DNA from: Ostrinia nubilalis
Taxonomy: Eukaryota > Arthropoda > Insecta > Lepidoptera > Crambidae
Direction: 5' to 3'
DNA: 64,000 nt
Assembly: GCF_963855985.1 (NCBI RefSeq)
Contig: NC_087093.1
Location: 5,277,501-5,341,500 of the forward strand
Numbering within the stretch: the first letter of the stretch is position 1; every line of letters starts with the position of its first letter. The notes beneath the pieces are model-generated. The model was not told where the DNA came from and searched no databases. It saw nothing but the letters and a program-made list of their open reading frames with translations. The translations under genes were made by a program, and so were the position numbers. Below, in pieces: positions 32,844-44,592 of this stretch.

Positions 32844-33750
32844 AGTACAACTATAAACATGGTCTTCTCCTCTTAGTTTCTGTCTCATCACGATACATTT
32901 CAAGTGTACCTACGGTGTTGTGTGCACACTTACCCGACCCATGTTTGGGTCGCTAGAAAAAGGTTTATATTTACAATTTCTAACGTAAAACATCTCAGCG
33001 ACCAAACATAATATCTGACCGTACTTCACGGTATCGGCTCACAAAGCGAATGGCGTGGAAAAGAATATGGATGAGGGTAAAATTACCCCACTTCATGTGA
33101 AAGCTTAGGCAGAATTCTACGCTAATCGGTTGGGTGTGCTTGCTCAGTTAATGGTTAGTGAAGAAACTTTTTGATGGTTTTAATATTTAAGTGACTCAAT
33201 AAACGTCTTTTCAATAAATTAGTAACTTTCAAAGTAATGATTAGTAAAGAGATCTTACAAAAACGACTTTTCAGTGAAATAGCATACGAGAATTACCTGC
33301 TTTCTTTTACTTTATCATTTCTTGTGACTTTTTTATATCTGACAATAACGGTGGCTTTATTTCAAGAACTTAATAGTTTCGGAGCTCCACCGACCTTTCT
33401 CGATGTTACGTCATAAGTTGTTATGATTAATCGCACATCGTTATTGGCAATAACTACGTCGTCTGACGTCAGGACAGTTACTGATTTTTAGTAATAGTTT
33501 TTAGTTTACTATGTTTTATGTTTTACCGTGAAAGAATCAGTATCGGAGCGAGATTTTTCTGAAAAATATTAAATCAAATTCTGTGGAAGCGTATTATACT
33601 CATTCACACCGGCTACCCACAGGCTTCAGCAATAGGTATAAATGCCAAATAAAATACTTTATCCAATAACAAAAATTGTACGGATAAACGGTTTTTATAT
33701 CATAAAGCTTATTTATAATATTTCTCCTGAAAATTCTTTACAAAGAAAAA
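32844..33750. other. Non-coding stretch
   Basis: No exon, RNA gene or defined repeat end recognised. Confidence 0.4.
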
Positions 33751-34323
33751 CCGGCCAAGTGCGAGTCGGACTCGCGCACCGAGGGTTCCGTACCATTGAT
33801 TTATGAAATTAAAATTATTATTTTTTATTTAAGTTATTAGTATGAAAGATTACGCGGTAATAAGCGGTTTACGATTAACGAGGTATTAAAAAAAATACTT
33901 ACTAGATCTCGTTCAAAACAATTTTCGTTGGTAGTTTTTATAGTAATGTACATCGTATGTTTTTTTCGATTTTTCATTTTCTTATTTTAGAAGTTAAGAG
34001 GGGGGGACCAACTTTTTTCCACTTTGGAAGCGTCTGTCACGCAAACTATTCGGTTTAGAAAAAAAATGTTTGAGTTTCAGTTCTAAGTATGGGGAGCCCC
34101 CAATATTTATTATTATTTTTTTATTTTTGCATCAAAATCTTAATGCGGTTCACAGAATACATCTACTTACCAAGTTTCAACAGTATAGCTCTTATAGTTT
34201 CGGAAAAAAATGGCTGTAACATACGGACGGACAGACGGACGGACGGACGGACGAACAGACAGACAGATATGACGAATCTATAAGGGTTCCGTTTTTTGCC
34301 ATTTGGCTACGGAACCCTAAAAA
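33751..34323 (+). repeat. CCGGCCAAGTGCGAGTCGGA dispersed repeat, near full length
   Basis: It begins CCGGCCAAGTGCGAGTCGGA and GAGGGTTCCGTA, and ends GGCTACGGAACCCTAA, so the GGGTTCCGTA motif is inverted at the two ends. Near the right end is a (ACGG)n/(ACAG)n run (34222-34268). I recognise this as an abundant lepidopteran repeat. The frame 34089-34283 reads through the simple repeat and is not a gene. Confidence 0.75.
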
Positions 34324-35004
34324 CGATCATAACTTTTGAAAGCAACAGCCGAATCCGCTTTTTTGTTATCATTAGCAATTACTCACGCTATTTCCCTACC
34401 TTTTAGCGTCATAATTAATTTAATTAGATAGTATTTTGCGTTTGTCGTTAAATTGTAAGCGGATTTACCAACAGTGTTTATTTGTTCATGCATAAAATGG
34501 CTCACTCTTCAGTTTGAAAATACGGCACTGTAGCCATATTTTCATACTAAAGACTGCTTTTACTAGTATGATTTACCACAGATTTTGGCAAAGATCATTC
34601 TGTACATGTACATACATGTTTCAATCTCTTTTCAATGTGATATTAAATTTTAAGAGAATACAAAGTGCCATTTAAAGGAAACCACTCCACTTTGAAGGAA
34701 AAAGAATATGTTTTAGGTATATTTTGGTAGAAATACTTGTTACAATCTAGATAGAATATTATCTATCACAAGTTCATTGTCTAAATATTTGCCGCTTGGT
34801 GGGTTTAGAACTCACGAATTCCGGAAAATTTACACTAAAGCAAACCATCCAACGGATTATAATCAAACTTAACTGCCTTTGATCGTGACTCTACTCGTGC
34901 CAAAAATGCTTTTAATAAGCATCAAGTAAAATTAAAGTCTTGCATCCTAAGTTATGTTTCTTTGAATTTATTTTTAACCGACTTCAAAAAAGGAGGAGGC
35001 TATA

Positions 35005-36409
35005 ATAAGGTACTTGATACAAATAAGGCCTATCTAACTTTAAATGCTTATATTTCAATAAATATTAACGCCAGTCAACAACAACAAGGTTAATTAACTT
35101 CTTCCATCCTTTAATTTAAGCAATATTACAAAAAATAACACAATTTTTAACTAAATCTATTCAAAATAAGCAAATTACGAAACCACTGATTTTGGCTTTA
35201 ATAAATCACCTACACGGAATAAGGCCTATATGATTCAAATGCCTCTAGACCTTAAAATTGAGGTTGTATTAAACAAAATGCGGTCTAATAACATTAAACA
35301 AGTCGATTTGTTTGCGTTATCAAAATTGTACATACCAAGTAAACAGAAATATACTGTATATATCTAGATAAACTTAAATTCCACTTATTAAGAATAATAC
35401 ATAAATTATAGATAAAATTAAATATTCATAGTAACCAAGTAATGATTCCTTACTTAAATTATCAAAAGAAATATCAAAAACAAACAATATTATTTTTTTG
35501 TATAGGGCTTATTAAAACACCGTGTTCGAATAAGGCCTACACATAAAACCTCTTAAATAAATCAGTTTAGGAACATCATTTAGCCTTGAATTTTTGTAAA
35601 CAAAATGAGATCTCAATTTTTGTTAGAAACAGGGCATAAAAAGGCTTCTGAATCATTTTTACGAACTCCTACACAATCTTTGTGATACCACCAAAAGCAG
35701 TCCTTTATGGTAGCGTATCTGCTACATTGTCTTCGAGACAGGCATGATAATACCAGATTTTATTCTCCTTTCCTTTAGAATTATACATACGGCTTTTTTT
35801 TCTCATTTTTTATTGGTTTTGTATTTTGTTTCTTTTTTTTTTACAGGTTTAGTAATTTTTTTCGACTCTGTTTTCTTTTTTTTTCCCTGCTGTTAGTAAC
35901 ATTCTTATTAAATAAATATTTAGTTACTCTTTGACTCATTTAGTTTAATGAATTTGTCCGTAATCAGGTGTTGACATAAGTATCTAATATGGCCTACCAT
36001 GCTGAAATAAGGCCTAGGCCTTATTAGATATCTCGCTCTTGTTGTCTTTAAAAATTTACAAATAATGCATCTATAGCCAGTAGTACAAATAAAGGTAATT
36101 ATTAGCTAGTAAGAAATATTTAGAAACGATTACTAAGAAAAGCTTAATCTAAAACAGCGTAATTTTACCGAAAGTTTAAGATGAAATCTGCAGATTTTTA
36201 TAAGGGAGCACGAAATCACCCACCACTTTAGAAGAACGCGTGCCAATTGGTGCTGGGATCGTGGATCGGGACGCTCTTGCACTCTACCGGGTTATAGGGC
36301 ATATGAGTACGTGTCCTTGAAGTATTATCCCGGTTGGATTTATTTATCTGTGTTTTCTGATGTATAGGCCTTATTAGAACGTAGGCCTTATTTGTATCAA
36401 GTACCTTAT
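35005..36409. mobile_element. 1.4 kb TA-inserted TIR transposon with AATAAGGCCTA arrays
   Basis: The left end ATAAGGTACTTGATACAAAT continues AAGGCCTA; the right end is its inverse (GGCCTTATTTGTATCAAGTA then CCTTAT), about 28 perfect bases. Comparison with the uninterrupted repeat at 31361 implies a TA target. The 11-mer AATAAGGCCTA or its complement occurs at 35022, 35218, 35529, 36006 (as the 20-base palindrome AATAAGGCCTAGGCCTTATT), 36365 and 36382, with a one-base variant near 35985. The interior has a minus-strand PHD-finger-like remnant. TA insertion suggests the Tc1/mariner/pogo superfamily; the transposase catalytic core is gone. Confidence 0.8.
35613..35765 (-). pseudogene. PHD-finger-like remnant inside the 35005 element
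   Basis: One minus-strand frame, bounded by stops, contains ATIKDCFWWYHKDCVGV followed about eight residues later by DSEAFLCPVS. W-Y-H-x-x-C-V-G followed by (A/F)-F-x-C-P-x-C is the second half of a C4HC3 PHD zinc finger. The last zinc ligand is Ser instead of Cys, and the first C-x-x-C pair is not preserved in frame. C-terminal PHD-like fingers occur in some insect pogo-type transposases, which fits the TA target. The minus strand would place it in the left half of the element, near the end of a rightward-originating gene. Confidence 0.45.
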
Positions 36410-36480
36410 ATGAAAATGAAAAATGAAAATGATATTTTTTTTTATGTTCGGCTGTATGTTTTTTTTTCTATATTTTATAA

Positions 36481-37776
36481 TAAAGAGGTTAGCTTTTGAA
36501 ATGATTCTCCTTTTTAAATCGCTGCCCAAAAGATGAGATATTGGCCACATAGAAAAAAATCTTATTTTCTTTTAATATTATCGACTGGCCTTTGTTATTT
36601 TCTGCTTCGTTTTTGTGGTCTTTTAATTAAATTGAATAGTAATTAGCATAAAATAAAGGCTTTCTAGTGACAAAATGCAGAATACGTAAGTTGATTTGTT
36701 GTGTTTTTTTTACTTACTTTTATATTATCTATCGTGGATTATGTTTTGATAATACAGTAGGTATTGAATAGTGTTAACAAAAGAACTAAAATTAGATTGA
36801 CTTGGTGGTTTATAAAATCTAACATATTATAACAGCCCATAAAAGAAGCGGAAAGTATTTTACAGTTTAAATCCGTGTGCTCTAGCGACTATCATTTTTG
36901 TGAGCAAAGAAACAAAACGCGTGCCGATTCGATGCTCGATGCAAACGTAAAATTGACATTCGCAAAAAGCCCCACAATCGTCATAGCGCGAAATAACTTT
37001 GTGGTTGGCTCAGTGAGTACAATATTCCGAATGCGTTGAACTAAATTGTACGGTTTCGAAATCCAATTTTGCCCCCTACTCATGTAACATAGACATAAAA
37101 TTAAACATCGGACATAAATTTCATTCTGTTAATACCTAATGATACCTCAAAACATAAATATCCTAGATATTACCACATCGTATGTCGCTTGTCATCATGG
37201 TTTTAATTACAGATAAGTAATTATTATGACTACCTACACTTCCTACAGTTACCTACCTAACTATTTATAAAGACCGGTCCGCCTTTAAGGTAGTAATAAC
37301 AGGGTTCCGATTCAATTATGATTTTTTATACCTGAATATGAGGTTGGACATAGCTAGAGCCATAAAACTACAAGTAAGCAGTTTACATACATAAATATAT
37401 AGAATTTTGTTATGAAATATACTTACATTATAATATTTATAATCTCTGTGTCTTCAAGACAAGCCACTAAGTAGTCATTTAAGTACGTTTGTTGTAAGAT
37501 TGTATCTAACAATCTTAAACTATATTTAAGTACGCTTAACGTCAATTAGTGTGTAATACTAGAACGGAGTAGATCAGAGTAACAGGCAAAATCGAAATGC
37601 AAAACTAAATCAATCCTTATATCGTCTTAAGTCCTTCTCATCAATTAACTAACATGATAAACTTTTGTCGAAGCATTTTATCTAATTTACGCGATAAGCT
37701 CATACATTGATCGATAAGTTTTTATCACGACGCGCATCTGGAGTTCTCCAAAAGTAACCCATTTCCTTCTTTCCAG
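36481..37776. other. Non-coding stretch, intron before beat exon
   Basis: No recognisable exon or repeat. It ends with a good 3' splice site: a pyrimidine-rich CCCATTTCCTTCTTTCCAG whose AG is at 37775-37776. Confidence 0.6.
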
Positions 37777-37982
37777 GGCTGTTATGCCTTCGTAACGTCC
37801 ACGTAGTGGTCCCAGAGGCAGTCGAACGCGGTTCCAAGGTGGAGATGCGGTGCCTCTACGACTTGGAGAAGGAGGAGCTGTATTCCGTGAAATGGTACCG
37901 GGGGGACCGGGAGTTCTACAGATACTCGCCCCGGGACGTCCCGCCGCTCAGAATATTTGGCATCCCCGGCATTGAAGTTGAT
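37777..37982 (+). CDS. Beaten path (Beat)-like Ig domain exon, first half
   Basis: Encodes LLCLRNVHVVVPEAVERGSK, VEMRCLYDLEKEELYSVKWY and RGDREFYRYSPRDVPPLRIF, ending GIPGIEVD. The segments VPEAV.RG, the B-strand Cys (MRC), YDLE...LYSVKWY, EFYRY.P and the F.(I/L)PG(I/V).VD end are diagnostic of the N-terminal Ig domain of insect Beat proteins. These are secreted or membrane-anchored ligands of Sidestep-family receptors used in motor axon guidance and synaptic matching. The exon starts after TTTCCAG with two bases of a split codon (phase 1) and ends at GAT before GTAAGT (phase 0). The signal peptide would lie on an earlier exon, not found. Which Beat subfamily this is cannot be settled from one exon. 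Confidence 0.93.
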
Positions 37983-38709
37983 GTAAGTAGTTGTTTACTT
38001 GTTTATTCCTTTTAGTGCTACGTGTACAGTGGTTGAAAATGTTCTTGTAACTTGAACGTCCGCTCGAACGCTCAATGACCGATTCCATACAAAATGTATG
38101 GAAGTGTCATCTGCGATTCATTGCAGACACTTGTACTTTGTACTAGCAAGTGGCTAGTTAATTGCAACCTAGTATTTATTACCTAGTTAATTGTAAATAA
38201 AAATAACTTTACTTAGCTAGTTTTACAAGTAATGTTAGGTCTTTATCCCGCGTCAACGAAATATGTGAAACTTGCAAAAAATATAAAACAAATTACTTAC
38301 AATAAAAATCACAGTTTTTTGCAGACACAATGATAAAGTGTTCTAAAATTGTCTATTGACATAATAGAACTTATTTTCAATCTAGCAAATGTGTCCAATG
38401 AAATAGTAAATTATTTCTAAATGAGCTAATTGATCTTTGACAGCAACAACTAACGGAATTTTTGATAACATTGAAACTTTAATAGAACTGAAATGACTGG
38501 TCAAAGCCGCTGAAACGGTCTAAATTAGTGGAATTAGCTCGCTGGACATAGATAATTGAATATCCATGTTACTCGGTTTTGCAAAATTACTGTCTAGCAA
38601 TATTTAGCAATATAGTCTTCTAATGGGGTTAGTTAACTTCAACTTTAGTTTGTGTATTTATACGAGTCCCTACTTAGCTCATGAAAGACAGTTATATTGC
38701 TCTAATTCT

Positions 38710-38835
38710 AAGGCTGAGTTGTGCCACCTTGTTTTAACCGTAACAATAACATTAACCGGTGCTTTATATATGGAGTTTGACAGATTTTTGACGTTTGTCA
38801 AAGTTAAAATAAGATTGAGTGCAATTGAGCCATAA
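38710..38835. mobile_element. MITE family B, copy 3
   Basis: TAAGGCTGAGTTGTGCCACC at the left, ACCGGTGCTTTATATATGGA and TTTGACAGATTTTTGACGTT inside, and a damaged right end (GAGTGCAATTGAGCCATAAG instead of GGTGCAACTCAGCCTAA). The altered right end is continued by the hairpin at 38828. Confidence 0.75.
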
Positions 38836-38877
38836 GATTGAGTGCAATAGTTTGTTATTGCACTCAATCTTATGGCT
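38828..38877. repeat. Perfect 22-bp hairpin at the end of a MITE
   Basis: AGCCATAAGATTGAGTGCAATA (38828-38849) is followed after six bases (GTTTGT) by its exact complement (38856-38877). The arm sequence copies the damaged end of the adjoining MITE, so it looks like a local snap-back duplication. Confidence 0.9.
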
Positions 38878-38898
38878 TAATTTAATTGCTTATATAAT

Positions 38899-39175
38899 TA
38901 GCTCGCAGAATTGCTAAAATCAAGTGGCAGTGGACGGGGCACATAGCTCGTAGAGACGATGGCCGTTGGGGCAGGAAAGTTCTCGAGTGGCGACCACGGG
39001 CTGGAAGACGTAGCGTGGGCAGGCCTCCTACTAGGTGGACCGACGATCTGGTTTAGGACCTTTAGGTCGCGGGAAGAGCCTGGATGCGGGCAGCGCAGGA
39101 CCGTTCATTGTGGAAAACCTTGGGGGAGGCCTTTGTCCAGCAGTGGACGTCATTTGACTGAAACGATACGAATTG
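38899..39175 (+). pseudogene. RTE C-terminal fragment, (GAAAC) subfamily
   Basis: Plus strand: ARRIAKIKWQW-type start, GHIARRDDGRWGRKVLEWRP, RAGRRSVGRPPTRWTDDL, then the frame breaks (GTTTAGGACCTTTAGGTCGC in place of GTAAAGGTCGC) and resumes with GRAWMRAAQDRSLWKTLGEA and FVQQWTSFD. It ends CTGAAACGATACGA. It is very close in sequence to 50870-51370, so the two belong to the same subfamily. Frames 38959-39186 (+) and 39031-39294 (-) overlap it but are not independent genes. Confidence 0.85.
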
Positions 39176-41521
39176 AGCCTAAGTAATGGAACAATAATTC
39201 GTAGTTTGTTTTTAGACAAATCGATTCGTGATTGAACCACTACTAACACAACTATTAACTTCGTTACGATTTGATTGTTGTTGGTGTTTAACAATTATTA
39301 TTTACGTATTAAGTAAACAAACGCCAAAACGTAAACATATGAAATAATAAATTTCATTACGTACTTAGGTACATACCTATAGGAAAATAACCACTAATTA
39401 TTTAATGTTTGGTCAATGATCAAAGAGAAAGTTGAAATAGGTACCTACATTATATTTGCTGTTTTCGCAGAATTGTATATTTCTTTTCTAATTTAATTAT
39501 GCTTATCCTGAAGCCTGAAATTAAGTCAACTTTTAATATTCAATCTGAAAGTATACGTTTCTGAAATCAGTAGTAATTTTACAGGATGAAAGGTTTTGCA
39601 TGAAATATTATACACATAGCATCATACTTACCCTTATGATTGTAATTAACACAAATAAGTATGATGGTTGAAATTCAAAATTTTTATTGCATATTAAGTG
39701 TTTATAATTTGATGATTAATGATTCTGCAATACAAGGCAAACACACTTAAAATACCTTTTAAAAAACCCTTAATTTATTAACAATGCCATTCCTCAGGGA
39801 GCTGAAATGCTTTAGCGGAGCCGCATTCTGCTCGAAATTTTTAAGGCAGATGTTTTCACAGATACCTTTAAAACGGCACGCGCTCTGGTATACAAAATAC
39901 TAATAGAAATTGTTGCTGTGTGCACAAACGAACGTGTCGTTAAATATTCAGGCAACTGCAGCGTATAGCGCTAAATAAACTTCTTGACAATTTTCAGTTT
40001 TCAGAGCTTAATTTTATCGAATTTTACAGGAAACCAAGCCCTCGGAACGAGATTAATTTCCTAAATTAGTTTATCTCTTCTTGCTTTATTATTTTATTAA
40101 TAAAATATATTTCCAAGTAAATGCAAAAGAACATAAAGGGGCTACATGACATTCTAAAAAAACATAGGAAACATTTACACTATAACAAAGGCTCCTAAAC
40201 TATTGGACCAATTTAAAAAAATATTTCACCATTAGAATCTCACATTATTTCTGATGAACGTAGATAGTACGAAGTTTGGTAAAAAAGTACAAAATTAAGT
40301 TGATTTTTTGTCCCTTACTTTAATTCATATTTCCGGTGATGATAATGTTACTTGACACTTTACTTTTAAAATAATTAGCGAGAAATCTCCATTCTAAACT
40401 GTTCATCGTCCCATTAAACCAGCACTGACATTAAGGTTACTAGTCGTCCGGCTTTGAATTCCCAGCACACTTCAGCACCAGTTTGAGAGCTTAAGGTTTG
40501 CGGTAAGTTATTTATGCTTCTGAATAAATTGATTTGCACCCACGAGACTCGTCGGGCTTCAGATGCCCGAAACTTAAGCCAGAGACACTTTTGTTAGTGG
40601 CACTTTGAAGCAATTTGTTGTGAACGATGTGATTTGGTAACCATTCCCCGCGGTGTAAGAAACTTCGGAACTTTTTCAACCTGGACTTATGGATAATGAA
40701 AACATAATACGAAAGTATTTTATTGGACAACAACAAGATCCATTAAGGTTAGTGAATACCAAACTTTGATAAGTCTAAATTATGAAACTGGTATTAAGGC
40801 CGGGTAGCAGAGAAAATGGCGAAAATGGGGTTTTCATTTTTCATTTTTGAGGTACTAAACAGTAAAATTAAATTCTAAGATTTTTATTGGGCATAGTTGA
40901 GGATATTTTCTAGGGCTATTAACGGCTGGAAACACGATTTGATGAAGTTGACTCGATAGAATAAATTCCCAAAGTTACCTCTATTCGTTTTCTATTTATG
41001 GTTTTATTTTTAAAATAAGCGATTTGAGATTCTAAATCTTTTACTAAACTAAAGTTCAGAAATATCTTGAGGGCTTTTAACGGATGAAATTTTTATATTG
41101 CGTCTTATTTAGTTACTATGTTAAAAAATGTGGAAAAAATCGTCCATGACGGCTTGGACAATCTCAATCAGTCGCGCGGTGGCGCTTACGGAGGACGGAC
41201 GCGTGTCAGTTTTTTGGCCGTGACAGTTCGCGATTTGTCAATATTTTTGACAATGATGACTTTGATGAGTCACAGTATAATAATATCAGTGTTACTGGAG
41301 AAAGCTTAAATTTTTGATAATGAAAAATTATCAATTTTGTCTACTTATTGAAATTTAAATCGTTCGCATCCTTTTAAACGAAAACTCTACTCATGATACA
41401 TAGTACATTCCTCAAATATGAGACAAAACCAATGAGTTAAAATTACATTTTAATAGTACCTACATAAAATCGTCTTACACTCTTTAGAAGAGCACACTGA
41501 CACAAATAAATAATAAAAAAT

Positions 41522-42112
41522 ACTGTCTAAGGTCTGTAGCTAAAGGTCTAAGCTGTAAGATAGAAGAATCTTCTAGCCAAAAAAATGGCAGATGCAGCAG
41601 ATGTCAACGGATTTAAAACTAGAGTTCATATGACTCCTTGTAGACTTCAGTCTCTAGAGCGTCCCTTCCTCCACCATGCGTAAGAATTTTCACAAAAATA
41701 CTGTCTAAGGTCTGTAGCTAAAGGTCTAAGCTGCAAGATGGAAGAATCTTCTAGCCAAAAAGATGGCAGATGCAGCAGATGTCAACGGATTTAAAACTGG
41801 AGTTCATGTGACTCCTTGTAGACTTGAGTGTCTAGAGCGTCCCTTCCTCCACCATGCGTAAGAATTTTCACAAAAATACTGTCTAAGGTCTGTAGCTAAA
41901 GGTCTAAGCTGCAAGATAGAAGAATCTTCTAGCCAAAAAGATGGCAGATGCAGCAGATGTCAACGGATTTAAAACTGGAGTTCATGTGACTTCTTGTAGA
42001 CTTGAGTGTCTAGAGCGTCCCTTCTTCCACCATGCGTAAGAATTTTCACAAAAATACTGTCTAAGGTCTGTAGCTAAAGGTCTACGCTGCAAGATGGAAG
42101 AATCTTCGCACT
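41522..42112 (+). repeat. 178-bp tandem repeat, about 3.3 units
   Basis: ACTGTCTAAGGTCTGTAGCT recurs at 41522, 41700, 41878 and 42056, a spacing of exactly 178 each time. Units differ by only a few substitutions. Each contains GATGGCAGATGCAGCAGATG, CTCCTTGTAGACTTGAGTGT and CACCATGCGTAAGAATTTTC. The fourth unit stops about 55 bases in. No coding frame crosses the units. The exact spacing and high identity suggest a young satellite-like amplification. Confidence 0.95.
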
Positions 42113-42389
42113 CCAGGTAACCGTGTGTGATGCTTATTGCTCATAGTGATTTTCGATACAGAGCCCCGTACATACGTTATACATAAATTATGGAAAGAAA
42201 ACACCCAGACCAATACAAACAAATATGTATGCAATTTTAGTATGATATTTTTATTTATTAATAAACAAAAAGACTGAACAAAATTGATGCGTGTACTGAT
42301 TAATGTAATTAACCACATGCAAAGCTTTGTGAATTGCAACAACTATAATTTATTATCCAAGCTCTAAATAATCGCTACTACGAGTAACT

Positions 42390-42480
42390 AGAGATGGGTA
42401 GTGGGTAAAAACCCATTTCACCCGATTGGGTTAAAACTGGGTGATTTGGGTAAAAACCCATTCTGGTGGGTGAAAACAAA
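42390..42480 (+). repeat. Short imperfect GGGTAAAAACCCA repeats
   Basis: GGGTAAAAACCCATTTCACC, GGGTTAAAACTGGGTGATTT and GGGTAAAAACCCATTCTGGT follow each other. GGGT...ACCC are small inverted repeats, each unit being able to form a short stem. Function unknown. Confidence 0.6.
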
Positions 42481-42799
42481 AATAGCGTTTTTTTTAGTGA
42501 GAAGTGGTATTTGTTGCTAAGGGGGCGTTCTAGTGTTACGTAATGCAATCTGGGGGGAGAGGTCTTGAAAAACGTTACAATGCGTTACAGTGGCGGAAGG
42601 GCGGTTCGATTTCAAGTTTTTAAGCAGAAGTACTTTGTAGTTGGTGTTGTTATTTGTAACTTTATACCGTAATGTCATCAAAGAGAGAGTTTCGCATCTT
42701 TGGCATCCTCCCCCCCTCCATGTCCATTTGCCATTAAAAGAAATTAGTACCATTAGTTTTCCGCAACATGGCGAGGGTTTTTATGTTCCTGGTCAGGCT

Positions 42800-42872
42800 A
42801 TAATAAAATTATTTTTCTACTTTTAGTGTATACTTTTTCGGAGTCAGTTTAATTTTTAGTCGGTTTTATTTA
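42800..42872. repeat. Fragment of the 32591 inverted-repeat family
   Basis: ATTATTTTTCTACTTTTAGT, GTATACTTTTTCGGAGTCAG and AGTCGGTTTTATTTAAA match one arm and outer end of the 32591-32836 repeat and its flank. Confidence 0.6.
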
Positions 42873-43776
42873 AACGAAATTATTTTACTTTTTTATGCAA
42901 TTATGCTTACTTTCCATTGCTTATTTTCCTATAATATAAGTAAATAAAATAAAAGAAAATAAAAATCTTCTTTCAATTGATAGCATCTTAAATTACCTCC
43001 CTAGCGGAATAGAGCAACAAAGAACTGAGCGAGCGAGATGTCACTAGTAGCAACACTGTCAAACAGAACTTTTTGCAACTATTTGAAGTTTAATAACTTT
43101 ACGGATTACGAACATTAATTGTTTTACTGTCCAGTGTGTTTTTTGATTACATCTGTGCATACAGTTTGTTTCCTGTTCTCGAAAATTTTATAATCAGTTC
43201 ACATTCAATGTTGCGACTTTGTTGCATATTTTTAGTATTTTGCCGATCACCCTGCGATGATACGCAAGTACTACAATAATTTCACTTCGCGATTAACGAG
43301 AGGTTTTGTCGCATCACTAGTTCACAGACTAAAAATATTTTTATGTCAGTTGGCCATTTTTGATGACATTTCTGCTGATTTCTAAAAAATTAGACTGTAT
43401 ATTCTATATTTATTCGATTCTAAAATATATTCCCAAAAATTTTGAAAGTTGTTTTAATTTGTATCACTTGGATATGATTTGTATTAGAAAGTGCTGTGAG
43501 TGTGACGCTTGAACGGAAGTAAGTCAACCTAACCTAACCAACTGCGTATTTCTAAACTGCGTATTTCTATACTGTGTAGCCGCGAGAGCTCTTTGGCGCG
43601 CTGTCTTCGGCGAAGTATTGCGCGCGCAGATTTTGACAGCGCGAAATACCTACTTTAGCAGAAATACCAAGCCTTAAGATATTAAACTCTGCTGAGAAAA
43701 CTGTGAGAAACACTTTATGAGCTCGCTTGTTATTTGAAAACTGTGGTAAAAAAACTTCAATTGTGGCGCTTCTTTT

Positions 43777-43845
43777 CAACCGACTTCAAAAAAGGAGGAG
43801 GTTCTCAATTCGACCCGTATGTTTTTTTTTTTTTTTTTTTTTCTA
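43777..43845 (+). repeat. AACCGACTTC repeat fragment plus poly-T tract
   Basis: AACCGACTTCAAAAAAGGAG then GAGGTTCTCAATTCGACCCG, running into about 20 consecutive T. Third copy of the family at 31338 and 34976, truncated shortly after its start. Confidence 0.7.
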
Positions 43846-44567
43846 TGTTTTCAACACATACATATCCCCTGGATAAATAAAACAATGTAAAATATTTTAA
43901 TACCCGTCTTAATGCAAACATGTTTTCAGAGAAAATGTCCCATATTATTATGAATACACGAATGAAATGTGAATTCAAAGGTTTCGTTTTTATGCTTCAA
44001 ATTTCACAAAATGGCACAATTTTTAGTATTCTATTTGTTTTCCCATAATGGAGAACTAAAAGGCTAATAGGTAGGTAAATAGCGTAAAATTATGATACAA
44101 AAGTCAGAAATATAATTTTTGCGAAACATGAAACTGTAGAATAAAGCCTATAATAAAATACTCAAAATGATATTAATAATTCTACTAAAACTAATAATTT
44201 TCGGGAAAAGTTTGATTTTCATACACACATCTTTCGTTTCGATAATATTTACGACTAAATTCTAACCATTGGTGAATACAATTTAGTTCCCCGAATAAAT
44301 CTGTTATTTTCCAATAATTAGCGTGAATTTGATTAGAAGTACACGGGTTTGCCGTAAACCAACCCAAATAGTGTTCGAACATGAGTTCACTCACAATATT
44401 AATTGTTATTAATGGAAACACAAATGACACAAACAAATATGGCTTGTGAGCCGCAAGCAATATTACTGAGTCAAATCTTTCAGAGCTATAACAGAGCAAA
44501 AAATCACACAGTATTTATGACTTTTTATGACTTTATCTGTATCATACTTAGTCATAACTAGGGACCG

Positions 44568-44592
44568 GATGCATTTGCATATTTGCATATTA
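44568..44592. promoter_or_regulatory. Two adjoining POU/octamer-like sites
   Basis: ATTTGCAT occurs twice back to back (44573-44580 and 44581-44588), the complement of the ATGCAAAT octamer bound by POU-domain factors. Its position in the large intron of a neuronal gene makes a regulatory role conceivable, but chance occurrence in AT-rich DNA cannot be excluded. Confidence 0.2.

Larger units (their letters stand above)
34976..36480 (+). repeat. AACCGACTTC repeat split by a transposon
   Basis: 34976-35004 carries AACCGACTTCAAAAAAGGAG and GAGGCTATA. The expected continuation (ATGTTCGGCTGTATGTTTTT) resumes only after 36409. Compared with 31338, where GGTTATATG is continuous, the break falls at a TA dinucleotide and contains the 1.4 kb element described separately. 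Confidence 0.75.
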
